NCBI GenBank assembly: GCA_023333565.1
Contig: JAJKFH010000241.1
Location: 248,001 to 312,000 of the forward strand
Origin: Puffinus mauretanicus
Lineage: Eukaryota > Chordata > Aves > Procellariiformes > Procellariidae
DNA length: 64,000 nucleotides
Reading direction: 5' to 3'
The notes under the pieces were generated by a model that saw nothing but the letters and a program-made list of their open reading frames with translations, was not told where the DNA came from and ran no database searches. Shown piece by piece: positions 48,901-59,560 of the stretch. The position numbers were made by a program, and so were the translations under genes. The first letter of the stretch is position 1. Each line of letters begins with the position of its first letter.

Positions 48901-51384
48901 ATGGGATGACCTAAAAATGAAAACAGCTTTTACGTGAGAAAAATACGACATTCTTCATTACAAAATTGGAAATAATTAGGGAAGTAAAGCTTAAAATAAG
49001 AAAATGAAAACGCATGTTATTTTCAGGAATATGACTCTCCAAGCTGCCTTTATTTCTCTGCAGTGGTTCCACTGCAGCTGCTGCAGGCATCCTCAGCAGG
49101 TCGCTGCTTTCCAGGGGGGAGCAAAGTTTGGATCTTCCTTGCTCCAATTAGTATAAAAGGTTATCGTTGTGCTACTGTACAAATTAATCTTCAAAGCAGT
49201 GCTGGGACTGCTGCCACTTCCTTCGTTCCTTGGTATTTAATTTTGCTGAACGTACTGGATTTGCAGCTCCCAGCGTTAGGGTGAATGCAAACGAAGCGTT
49301 GCCCGAGCGTGCCCGACGCTGGGATTCACACAGCCATTTCCATTTCTATGCTGGGCTCACCGTCTTGTCTGGGAAGGTTTTTTGCCTAATTCCTCTTTTC
49401 TTTGTCTCTCCTCCAACACGGAGCTTTTAACAACATTGCAACAACTTTGTAGAATAAGTTGCATTCTTACCTGTCCTGCAGTTTTTCTGATTCCCGAGTG
49501 TGCAGAGATCCCGTATGGCATTAATACGGCAGACGACTGACCTGGCTTGCAGGCACCGCAGCCCCCCTGCGCCTGCAGGTTCGGGCTCCCTGACCACAGC
49601 AGCTGAGTCCAAAGATCAAGGGAATTTTAGAGAAGATATGTTTTAAACAAGCTGTCACCAATCGTCGTTTGCTTTTAAGTGGGGTGCAAGAGCACCGGCG
49701 CTGCCAGCTGATGCCCGGAGCTGGGTTGCCTGTGAGGCAGAGTGCTTTCCGGGCAGCAGAGGGCATGACTTGATGGGTTTGCTCCAGCTGAAATCTATTT
49801 TAAGGTAACACACAACGAAAAAATTGTATTTTTTGTGTTGAGCACAATTGACCTCTTGTTGGAGCTCTCAACGTGAAACTGGTGTCTGGAAGAAATGCTG
49901 GGAGTGTAGGAAATCCCACCGCGGGGTGCCGGGGGCTCAGCCGCATCCTGCCCTGCTGCTGCGAGAGCAGGCAAAGAGCATCCTAGTACTGAAATAGTGG
50001 GTGGAACAGCCTGCTGGAGGGTCTGGGCGAGGAAATTGCAGTACAGACAGCGAGCGCAGCGGCTGATGCAGGGAAGAGTCATTTTCGAAGCGTCAGCTAT
50101 GACTGATCCACCTCGGACTCTTCTAGAAGTGTCTCTCTTACCGAGGACTGCCACCACTGGGTGCTGGCAAACGTGAGCCGCAGGCGCTGTGCGTGAGAAG
50201 TGCAAATGCACTTTGGGAGCAGGAAGAGGTGCCGGGTTTCTCCGGCACTTTGCGCCCGATCCCATGGCTCCGCGCCGGTGGAGCGGCTCGGCGGCAATGT
50301 GTGCAGGTGTGCCCTTCGGCGTGGCAGCAGAGGAAGAGGCATGCACGTGGTCTTCTCTGGTTTTATGCTCTTGTCCCAGGCCCTGACTTTTAAGGGTGAA
50401 AATTGTTGGGTTGATTGCAGTCTTGAAGTGCAGTTGAAGTTTTTGAGGGGAGCGCTGGGGCCACGTCTCTGCAGTCATTACACCCGGGGAAGGTGGTGCT
50501 TTACCCCGCATCGACACGGCGCCTCGGATGCTCAGCACTGATCAGGGTTAGTGGGATTTGAATGTAGCGTTGCTGTTCAAGCTTGCGTTAAACTGGGGGG
50601 GGGAAGGACAGGCCAAGGTACCCGCTTGCAACAAGATAGTCCTGGGAGGCGATCAGTGGTCCCTGGCCTTAGTTACACCTCTGAGCTGTTCAGAACAGCA
50701 GCTGGCAATAGGAGTGGCATCATTTGTTATTCCAAACTATTTTTGTTCACATCAGAAAACATGAGACAAAAGCATTTAAATCCAGAGTGTTTAAATTAAA
50801 TGCTGGAGTGTTTATTCTGGCTGTTGTGACTTTGTCCCGTCGCTCCGCTGGCTCCTGCACCAAGGAAGGGCTCTCGGCGGCTGCTCTCGAGCCTGGCTGC
50901 CCTTCTTCGGGCTCCGAACGTGCAAGTCCTGCGTGCCCGCGGCCGAATGTGCCTTGGCTCCCTCCAACCACAAGAGCCACTGTCAGATAGGTTTGTTTAG
51001 CTTGCTTTACCAAAAAAAGGGATTCCCCAACCCGTTTTTTCAGGCCTCAGCATTGCACTGGAGCGTGGGTGAGGGGGGCCGAGTGTTGGGCGTGCAGCCG
51101 CAGGGCTGTCAGGCTGCCCATCGCGAAGGGGACGTGCAAACAGAACCCGTTGGTCCGAGTAAACGGTTTCTCTTCAATCTGCGGGTGAAGTCGGGCTGCC
51201 AGACAGAAACTCGGAAAGAGGAAGGAGCAGCGTACACAGTGACGATGCGGTGTTGTGACTGCTGGCACGGGAGCCACCTGCCAGGGCCCTGAGTCTGATG
51301 CAGGCAGCATGACTGGGCTTCTCTAAACAAGGGAATTTCTGTTAGGTTTGCTTGTCTGAGTTTCCAGCGATGGTCTTGCATGAT

Positions 51385-51743
51385 TTAATGTATCGAGATT
51401 CTTTTATTTAATTTAACTTTAGATATAAAACTTAGGGTCTGGGTTTTGCTAGGTTATTGAAATCAGATCTCTCACAAAGCTGCTCGTTCTGGCCTTGTTT
51501 TTAGAGCAGTGGCACAGTGTTCAAACCAGAAGCCCTCACTTAAAATAATACTGTCTCTCAAATACAAAAACCACAAGTGCGTGGCTTCAGTCTGTATACA
51601 TTCTCAGCACACTGAGCTCCTGAAGTTTGAGTTATGCACCAGCTCTTGCTGCTCATGTGAAAAGTCTTGCCCATCTCAATACTTGGTAACTTTGTCTGGC
51701 TCGGGATATTTCTTCACAATTTCTTCCTGCTGCTCGTACCAAG
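51385..51743 (-). other. Candidate 3'-terminal exon of an unidentified minus-strand transcript
   Basis: Read on the minus strand, a possible acceptor (TTTTAATGTGCAG, next exon base at 51743) opens a frame of about 31 codons. It begins EVKQAMLGTAWYEQQ and ends KYPEPDKVTKY, with a stop at 51676-51678. An AATAAA signal follows about 270 bases later (51408-51403), giving a plausible 3'UTR. The peptide is rich in K, E and Y, unlike the R, P and S-rich chance frames around it. Without the splice site, the frame runs from an ATG at 51876 (66 residues). I do not recognise the protein and found no upstream exon. It may be the end of a nested or antisense gene, a processed pseudogene or chance. The region downstream of AATAAA is not clearly GU-rich. 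Confidence 0.25.
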
Positions 51744-52918
51744 CAGTCCCCAGCATCGCCTGCTTCACCTCGCTGCACATTAAAATGCAAACCAACCTGA
51801 ATAAACCAGACTGGTACAAAGCAGGTATAGGTCTGCCTCTCTGAGAAAGCAGTGAATGCTCAGCCAGCATCTGCATCGCTTTCCATGCTTTTATGCAGTA
51901 TTGGTGGGTTTGTTCTCAAGGTAGCTTCTCCTCTTAAAATCCCGGTAGAAACCTGCCTGGAAGAGGGACAGCTTAACTGTTCAACCACTGGGAACGCCTC
52001 GGCTGGTGTTTGCACATAGTTGGGACTTAAAGTTGGTCATCCCCAAAACACAGATCTGGGGGAGAGCGAGCTTTGCTGGGGCTGCTGCTTCGCTGCTGGA
52101 CGTCGCTGCTGTTGGACCCTTCGCCCTTGATGGAGGCAGTTGCGGGAGTGCAGGCAGAGCTGGGAGCAGGTCGAGCTGCTTGCTCTCGGATGGAGAGTGC
52201 TACCTATGGGTATAGGCAGTATAGGCAGAGCTATACTGGCCTTTCTGGTAAAAATCATTACGCTGACTGTGCAATGCAAACCTTCTAAGTGCATTTGGCG
52301 GTGGTGCTGATCCTGTAAACGGTCAGTAATGTTAGCAGACTTATCGGCTGCCAGAATATTTTCCAGAATAACATTCTATCACGTAAGCTCAAATAGTACT
52401 GCTGTATTCTTGTGCTAGAAACACTGCAGGCCCCAAGGAGAAGCCCTTAGGTCTCCATGTTGAACCGAGGGCTTTAACGCCATTTTTTGTGTCCCCCAGG
52501 CATGCTGTGTGCGCTCCCCGGCATCCCACTTCTGCTCTGGATTGGGAAACCCTTCCCAAATGATGGGGATGGTTGTGTTTGGAAATCCTTGGGTTCCCCC
52601 AGCCCAGCCTGCCTTCCCCGGTGCTCGGGGCCGGGCACATTCCCAGCCGCACACAAGGCGTTGGCTCCAGTTTTCGCGTGAATTGGTTGCAGGTTTCATA
52701 CCACGCAGCAGCCTTGGTTGGCCTCGCTCTTCTCTAGTGGTATTTTAGCATTTTAGCTTGGTGGAGGCTCCTTTCTGCAAGATGCTAAACCCTGGTGCTG
52801 GAAACCCATGGTAGAAAGGAGAGGACAAGCGCTGCGTGAGGCTGGTGCGGAACATGGCGGGGTTAGGCGGGCACAGTCTGGGGAAGGCTCTTGTTAATGT
52901 GGTCTCTTCTCTTTCTAG

Positions 52919-53057
52919 GATAAAGATAAAGTTTCTCTAACCAAGACTCCAAAGTTGGACCGGAGCGATGGCGGCAAAGAGGTGAAAGAGCGAGCGACCA
53001 AACGGAAGTTGCCTTTCACTGTTGGAACAAATGGAGATCAAAAGGACTCGGATACAG
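52919..53057 (+). CDS. ANKRD11: ANKRD11 second coding exon, residues 30-75
   Basis: The exon follows the acceptor CTCTTTCTAG and encodes 46 residues from DKDKVSLTKTPKLDRSDGG to DQKDSDT, plus one base of codon 76 (phase 1). The order of motifs is that of the ANKRD11 N-terminus as I remember it, including SLTKTPKL, KRKLPFT and QKDSDT. Residues 49-59 (KEVKERATKRK) form a basic cluster that could act in nuclear import or DNA/RNA contact; that is inference. Ankyrin repeats begin roughly 90 residues further on and are outside the window. The donor is weak, ACAG then GTACAG at 53058, and a stronger GTGAGT lies 31 bases downstream. The upstream junction is phase 0 and fits the previous exon. Confidence 0.95.
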
Positions 53058-53088
53058 GTACAGAAATGACATATTCCACCCTCGAAAC

Positions 53089-53094
53089 GTGAGT
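53089..53094 (+). promoter_or_regulatory. Alternative strong 5' splice site downstream of exon 52919-53057
   Basis: GTGAGT at 53089 matches the ideal donor at all six intron positions, whereas the donor implied by the protein (53058, GTACAG) is poor. Using it would add 31 bases. The reading frame stays open across the extension but leaves the exon in phase 2, which does not match the phase-1 junction of the next exon, so the product would be frameshifted. Confidence 0.5.
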
Positions 53095-55544
53095 GGTGGG
53101 GTGGTGGGGAGCGCAGTGTCCAGTATGCAGCAACCCATCCTGAAGCGTTCTATCAAATTTCCTGTATTTTTTAACTGAAGGAAGAGGCATGTGGACAGGA
53201 GGATAAGTAGTGTGGTATGCACGTACACATCTGGAGCTGAGTGGATTAAGGCCCTTATGTTCTTAGTAACGTATTTAACTGGACCAAGAGATGGCTCTGG
53301 GAGGAGGCACCCCTTCCTTTGGCTGAGGGTCCGTTCTCCTCTGTTTCTAACTAGTCCAGTTCATGAACTGCAGCTTAGACAAGCCGAGAAGTAGTGCTGG
53401 GCCTGCTAGTAAGAACTTGGAAGATAAGAGAATAAAGCCGAGTACTCTTTAAAAGAATAACAACAAGCAGTAAAAAAATGAGCTTGCATGCATCTGCCTA
53501 AAGTAGACCTGATGTATATGTGTATGTCTGTGTAAATACATATGCATACCTCTCTAGCCATGTTTTGTTGTTTGGGGCTTTGAACGTTTAGCGCTTCACT
53601 GTCTTGAAGCTGAAAAATTATTTCTAATTGGTGTGTGCACAGGTGTTGTCAAACACATGTAAAACTGCCTGGAGGTCATACTGATGGGCTGGAGGTGTGA
53701 CTTCGGTGGTGTGGCCGTCTGGGCCTGTTTGGGTGTTTAGGTTGGCTCTTTGGGGCTGGTGTGGGTGGTCCTCAGGACCATGAGGACATTAAGGTGACCT
53801 GTTTGCCCTGTTCTTGGCACTGCCAAGGTTGCTTCGGTGGTTGCAGCATGACTGAGCAACGTGTCCTCAATACACGCCTGGTTTCTGGGAAGCGTTGGTG
53901 CTGCTGTGGGTGTTTCAGCCTGGCCGTGTCGTGGTCGGGCAGGTCACATCTCGTGGCAGAAGAGTGGCTGGTACACGTGGCTCTCGCGCGCCGTGGCCCC
54001 ACGTGGCTACAGAGACGTTGAATGGGCTGTTTGTTTTGTAAAGCAATTGGGAAGAGCTGTCGCAGAGCTTTGATATATAGAAAATAATGCTATTTGGTTG
54101 CAAGGGGCTTAGCTATGGCTTTATGGGCAGAGGTTTGCGTAGGTCCTTTCTGTACCTGTCTAGGAAATCTGCATTTAGAAATAGTTCTGGTCAGGTAAGG
54201 ATCACAAATTGTGCAAAGAGATAAAATGGACTAAAAGTTGGGAATATGCTTAAAAATGGTAAAAAGGATGTAATTGCTGTTACTGTCCAGTGATCATGTG
54301 AGGTGGTCTGGTGCAGGCCGCGGTGCATCAGCCTACGTGAGCTGTCGGCCGGTCTCCTCCGGTTCGGGAGTTGGGAGGGCAGATTTTAAAAGGTCACGAG
54401 TGCCGCCTGGGTCACGCAGCCGCCGCGGCGGTGGGGGCTGTTTCTCAGGCGAGGATGCGCGGTGGCCCGTCCTGGGGCTGGCCCGGCATTTCTGGGTGGG
54501 TTTCTGTGTGCCGAATGGTAATTTTCTCGGTTGCTGAACTCCCTGTCTGGAGAGAAAGTTTCAAAACATTAATTCATCTCGTTAAACGACAGCTCATACT
54601 GATGGCCCTTTGCAGGGACGAAGTGTCGTTTTTGCGTTCGTGGCGTGCAGACGGGCGAGTGCGTCGCTGAAGGAGTAACTGAGGGTTTGCAGAGGTGGGA
54701 GGAGGGGTGGCCCCTGGCCGCCGGGGCGCAGGCGGGGTGACAGCCCGACACGGGGCGTCTTCACTCGCCCCCCAGACGGGCGGCGTGGGGAGTGCTTTGG
54801 CATCGTTCGTGGTCACGTAGTGGCTCACTAGAATAAATTCAGAGGTGTCACCTTTGGAGGGAGGGTGGCCGCGGCAAGGCAGAGCTGATTAGCCAGAGCC
54901 GTAGCTGCTGCTTTTTATCAAGGGTGTTTCTGCCACGTTCAATACTTGGTTGAGAATTTAAACCCAAACTCGCTTCAGGGCTGTCTGACCTTCGTGACAG
55001 CTAAAATGTCATGGTAGGGCTCCACCAGCTCGCTTTCCATGTCCCCCAGCAGCGGTTATCTGCTTCTCACAGGGCTCTGGTCTCTCTCTGGCTGTAGAGA
55101 TGTTAGAAATGTTTCTGCTGGCGGCATCGAGAAGGAAACCAAATTAAAAAGAGAGCAGCAGGGTGTGGAGAGCAGAGTGCTGCTGGGGGAGAGGCTGTGG
55201 CTGCTGCAGGGTGCAGAGGAGCTGCAGCGCAGCCCCTGAGACACCCCTGCCCATCGGCTCCCGCGTTACCCCTCTGCGTTCAGCAGGCGTGTGACTCTGT
55301 CTTCGGACACGTCTTCCCCTTCCTCTTCCGAGCTCGACCTTCCTGGGGAAACGGGTGTGCAAGCGGCAGGGCTGAGCCAAGGGGCCGCAGCAGCCCAGCT
55401 GCCTGCTGCACGGAGGACAGCCGGAGACCCAGAGGGGGTCATTGCGCTCAAAGACACGTTTAAAGACAAACGGGGCTCAACGAACGCTGGAGAGGTGTAG
55501 GCGAGTCTCTAGCAACCTGTTTGGTGGAGACCGAAGAGAGGAAG

Positions 55545-55554
55545 TGACTCAGCC
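55545..55554 (+). promoter_or_regulatory. Antioxidant-response / NF-E2 type site
   Basis: TGACTCAGC preceded by G fits the RTGACnnnGC core bound by NRF2/small MAF dimers. It is a single motif with no supporting context; chance occurrence is possible. Confidence 0.2.
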
Positions 55555-56454
55555 GCTGGGGAGGAGATAGCAGCAGGGAGCTGCGGATGAACGCGCAGAG
55601 GCAGACTGATGCTTAGCAGGAGCCTGTCCCTGAGACCTTTTACTCCAGGATTCAGATGCTCGAGATGGGGAAAGGCTTACGGGCACCTTGCTCCCCTCTT
55701 GCACCACCCCGTTGCAACCGTGGGGCGTTTCAGGCCCTTCTGTTCCTTGGCTGGCTCGAGGCCGGCTTTCGTTTAGCAGGTAGAGGCATGTTTGTAGATG
55801 CACAAAAGTTGCCCACGTCATATGGGGACGGAGGGGTGCCCCCGAGCCTGTGCACGTGTAAGGAGAGTGGCACTCATCTAACGACACGCATCTGGCAGCG
55901 CGCGCTCCAGCGTGCGTGGGTAGCAGGCTGCCGGAGGACGGGCTTTTGTCTCGAACAAAGGGGCTGCAGCACACCCACCCCGCAGCCCCCGCTACCTCCC
56001 CGCTGCCCGGCAGGAACGCCGCTTGCCCGCGTCCCCCGAGGAGGAGGAGGCTGCTTTTTCTCATTCTGTTCCTAAACTTTGATGTTGGGATTGCAACATC
56101 CGTGTTCGCCGTGCCAGTTGCGGAGTTGACCTTAGATGATTTATATAACGCAGTCGTGCTTCCTGGTCTGCTGTGCACAGGCTGTTGTATTTGTTAGAGG
56201 GTAGTTTTGCTAGCATATTCCACAGCCATGTGGAATTTAGCTGTAAGGATGTGGGAGCTGGGAGCTAGGAGAGCTCTCTTTTTGCCTGGGATATTTTTTT
56301 TCCTCTAAAATTTAAACAATAACACGAATCCTTGTCCTGATCTGTTGCAGTGGCTCATCTTCCTTAGCACGGTGTATCTGTTGCCTTTTTTCCCCAAATA
56401 GCTCTGGCTCAGCTTTGACGTATGTACACTGTATGTGGTGCAAGAAAGCGCCTG

Positions 56455-56720
56455 TGATGGGTTTGCCTCGCCGGCGAAGGGCGGCGAAGCCCACCCTGGC
56501 CGGGTGCTCAGCAGCAGCCGGGTGCTGCAGCGCGGTTGCCTGTCGGAGCCTTCCTGTTTGCAAGACGTGGTGCGAGCGGAGGGTGTGGGCTGTTGGTGTG
56601 CCAGCCTGCGCCGGGACCGCCGGTGAGAGCCCACGCGCGGTGTGGCCTCTGCTTGCCTCCTCGGTGCGCGGGTGGCACCGTCCCCTCGCCGGCAGGTTGG
56701 AGACGTTAACCTACATCCCC
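56455..56720. promoter_or_regulatory. CpG-rich cluster with donor-like site
   Basis: By hand count about 26 CpGs lie in 240 bases at roughly two-thirds GC, close to the expected number without depletion. CCGCCG followed by GTGAGA occurs at 56621. It could be a small unmethylated island or an alternative first exon, but there is no direct evidence of transcription. Confidence 0.3.
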
Positions 56721-57649
56721 TGCGTGCTCGCAGCGCTTTACCCTGAGCACCGGTGCCTCCCTGGACGGCTTCTCCATTTGCACCCCAGGTTCCCGGGGGA
56801 GGTGCGTGTTTGGGGGCAGAGCTCTGCCCCGGTCCTTCGCTCGTGCTGGAGTGGGGCAGCTCGCCTGCCCTCCCTTCAAGCCTGCTCTTGCAGCCCGCTC
56901 CTTGAGTTGGTTTAGGAGCCTGCGCTGCTGGCAGAGTGCTGATGTCTTCAGAAAGCGAGCAAGAAAGCGGTTTCGTTCTAGATCTGTTTTTATTTGCAGC
57001 ACCCGCCTCCAGCGCAGCGTGCCTTTACTGTGCCCTGATCTGAGCAAGCGCTCCCAGTGCCGCTCCGGGTTTGTTCCCACAGGGAGAGGGGCTTGGCGTG
57101 GGCTGCGGGAGGTGCTGCTGGCCAGCGCTGTTTTAAAGTGTATGGTTTGGGTACAGTAGGTTCAGTGATAAATCTTTTAAAATTATCTCCTTCAAAATGG
57201 TTTCTAGATCAACAGTTCTGGCTCTTGGGTTCCTCAGAGTTAATGAAATAAACTGTCTTTAGGAAGAAAAAAATTGCATAAGGCTGTGAGCCTCCAGACT
57301 GTGCATGATCCAGCACTGTGAGAGCAGCATCTCTCTGCCTGAGACTTCTCCTTCCTTCTCCTTTCCCTCGTGCGGCATCTCCCCACATCCACAGACGTTG
57401 CCGAGAGCCTACGTGCTGCCTGGCAGCCGCCGAACGAGTAAAGCCAGCTTTTTTCCCAGCAATTTCAGCAGCTTCTGAGGCTTCGTGCAGCGCCTCGTTT
57501 GTGCACTGTGCTGAAAGGAGGCTAGGCATTTAAAAAAAGAAATATTAGAAAATTGTAATATTAAGAAGGACGCAGAGGAGCATCCTGCGGAGACGGCAGG
57601 GAGAAGGGGACACTCCTGCTGGGAAGCCACCTGCGGGGAGGTGGCGGGA

Positions 57650-57864
57650 GAGGTGGGTACGGGCGGCTGGCGCAGAGCGGGGCGCAGCGGTGCTCCTCCC
57701 GGCGCTGGTGCCTGCGGCGCTGAGCCGCGGCTGAGTCATGGGCTGACTCAACGGCACCAGACTGCCGGCGCGGGGCCGCGCGCTCCCCGCCTCCCGCGCA
57801 GGCTGCAGAGCGGACGGCAGCGCGGCGAGTTTTTTACTGCTCTGTGTCGTGCGTACCGGATCAG
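57650..57864. promoter_or_regulatory. CpG island with paired AP-1 sites and 3' donor
   Basis: About 30 CpGs lie in roughly 210 bases. At its centre are TGAGTCA (57732-57738) and TGACTCA (57744-57750), each preceded by GC, 12 bases apart and in opposite orientation. The island ends at a donor-like site, ATCAG followed by GTAATG at 57865. An alternative first exon here would skip residues 1-75 of ANKRD11 and give a shorter N-terminus starting at a later ATG. This is inference from sequence signals. Confidence 0.4.
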
Positions 57865-58873
57865 GTAATGCTGCTCGAAGGTCGACTGTGAAATGCGCAG
57901 TCCGGAGCGCAAAATTCATTATATCCACTCGTACTGCGGGCAGTTTCTTTAGCTTGGTGTAAGGCTGTCACTCGAGTCCCTTGGCTCGAGGTGGAGCTGT
58001 GGTTTCCAGGCCTTTAGTCATCACTGGGGAGAGTTCGGACTTAATAGAAATCTCCGAGCGCTGTGAGTTAATTCTGGCCTCCGAGAGCTCTCCCTAGGAG
58101 CTGGAAAGGCCCGAGCAAGGCTGCATCAAAACTGCAGGTCCGCAGCAGCGCTGGGTGCCCCGATACCTCCCTGGGTGCAGAACGTCTGTCTCCTCTGAGG
58201 ATTCACTTGGGAGAAGCGAGGAGTACGCTGGAGTTTATTTTGCCTTTGCAGGGTTGCTGCTGGTTTTTCGTGCCTCCAGCCCCTCGACTTCCACTGCTGC
58301 TCCTCGGGCTTGTGCGAAACCTCGAGGACTGGTTTTGTTTGCGTTTGGTGGCAAAATCAGTGCATGTAAGAGAGAAGCTCGGTTTTGTCCAGATCATGTC
58401 CAAACCCTGCCATTGCTAAGTAATACCCAGGCTTAAATAAATGTACTCTTAAAAGCAGAGGCACTGGAGCCCGTGCTCCTGCTCACTGCCATGGCCATGG
58501 AGAGCTAGCGCAGCATCTGCTGCCCTTGGTTGGCGAGAGCTGCAGAGGGGGTGCCCAGCCCTCGCCTCAGCAGCTTTAGTCCACAACCGAACGCCTCAAT
58601 TGTGTAAAGTTCCCTAAACACCAGAGAAATCCTAATTTTGAAGCATTTTGTCACACAGACTTTTGTGTCTCTTGAGCCGAGGGCTTTGCAAACCTGACCT
58701 CTCCCTACAGCCTCCCCGAGGAGGGGGCAAGGGGGGCAGGAGGAGGCAGGAGGGGTTTGCATTCATCGGAAAGTGCTGCACAAGGGGGTCTTCCGTGGGT
58801 TGGGTGCCATTTAAACCCGGCGGGTGCTAACCTGAAAGGTGGAGCCTTCAGGTCCAGCAGTGATGGCGAGCTG

Positions 58874-58890
58874 CCTCCTCCTCCTCCTCC
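58874..58890 (+). repeat. Short (CCT)n microsatellite
   Basis: Nearly six CCT units on the + strand, the third such tract in the window. Confidence 0.8.
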
Positions 58891-59513
58891 ATCAGCCCGG
58901 CAGCGGCTCGCGGCCGAGCAGGAGCCCGGTTCCCCAACCCGAGCGTTGCCGCTCCCAGTCCCCGGCCGGGGTGGGAGGGGTGAGCGGCGTGTGGTTTAGC
59001 AGCTTTGTGGCTTCGGGTCATGGGATTTCTCAGCATCGCTTGATATTTTTGTTGTTGTTGCTACAGTTGTTTGAGTTGAACCAAATGTCACGGCAGGCTG
59101 TGCCGCCGTGGCGATGCCGATGCCATGCACGCCGGGGCCGGCAGAGATGGGGGACCCGCCGCGGTGCAGGGCACAGAGCAGGAGGAGGCTCCTGTTCTGG
59201 AGATGGAGAACAGCAGCTTCCCGTGCTGACAGAAATAACAACGGCATCATCTGCATCTGTTGTGGTCTGGTGGCATTTGATGGTCATCTCAACTCGGGGG
59301 GGCAGGGAGAGGTGGCTACTCTGTGGATGGGGAGGAAAAGTGGAAAATGTGGCCTGAGAGCCCGGCAGGCCCCGCAGCTGGAATGTGAAAGTCCTTAAGC
59401 TGTTTCTGTCTCCTGCTTTGAAAAAAGAAATAAAAGCAATACCACGCTTTTAAGTTCTTGAATGATAAAGTAGGTGTAAGCTGGCAATAAGAAGCTGGTG
59501 GAAGTACTCCACA

Positions 59514-59560
59514 TCCCCAGCCCTCCGGTGTCCCCAGCCCCCCTGTGTCCCCAGCCCCTT
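59514..59560 (+). repeat. 17-bp minisatellite, about 2.7 copies
   Basis: Units starting TCCCCAGCCC recur at 59514, 59531 and 59548 with small changes in the second half. It is a GC-rich short tandem repeat in intron. Confidence 0.75.

Larger units (their letters stand above)
43903..52918 (+). other. ANKRD11: ANKRD11 intron between first two coding exons (9,016 bp)
   Basis: The intron is bounded by GTAGCG and CTTTCTAG. It contains a short CTC repeat (44259-44280), a potential hairpin (44991-45031), a CpG cluster (45765-45905) and, on the minus strand, a possible terminal exon of an unknown transcript (51385-51743). No ANKRD11 exon is seen inside. No interspersed repeat is recognised. Confidence 0.8.

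Noticed and set aside
49795..50538. 247-codon minus-strand frame
   Set aside because: No recognisable motif or family, no splice or promoter context, and overlapping frames are open on the other strand, as expected by chance in GC-rich sequence.
55549..56178. 209-codon minus-strand frame
   Set aside because: No similarity recognised and no exon signals; it lies in CpG-rich intron.
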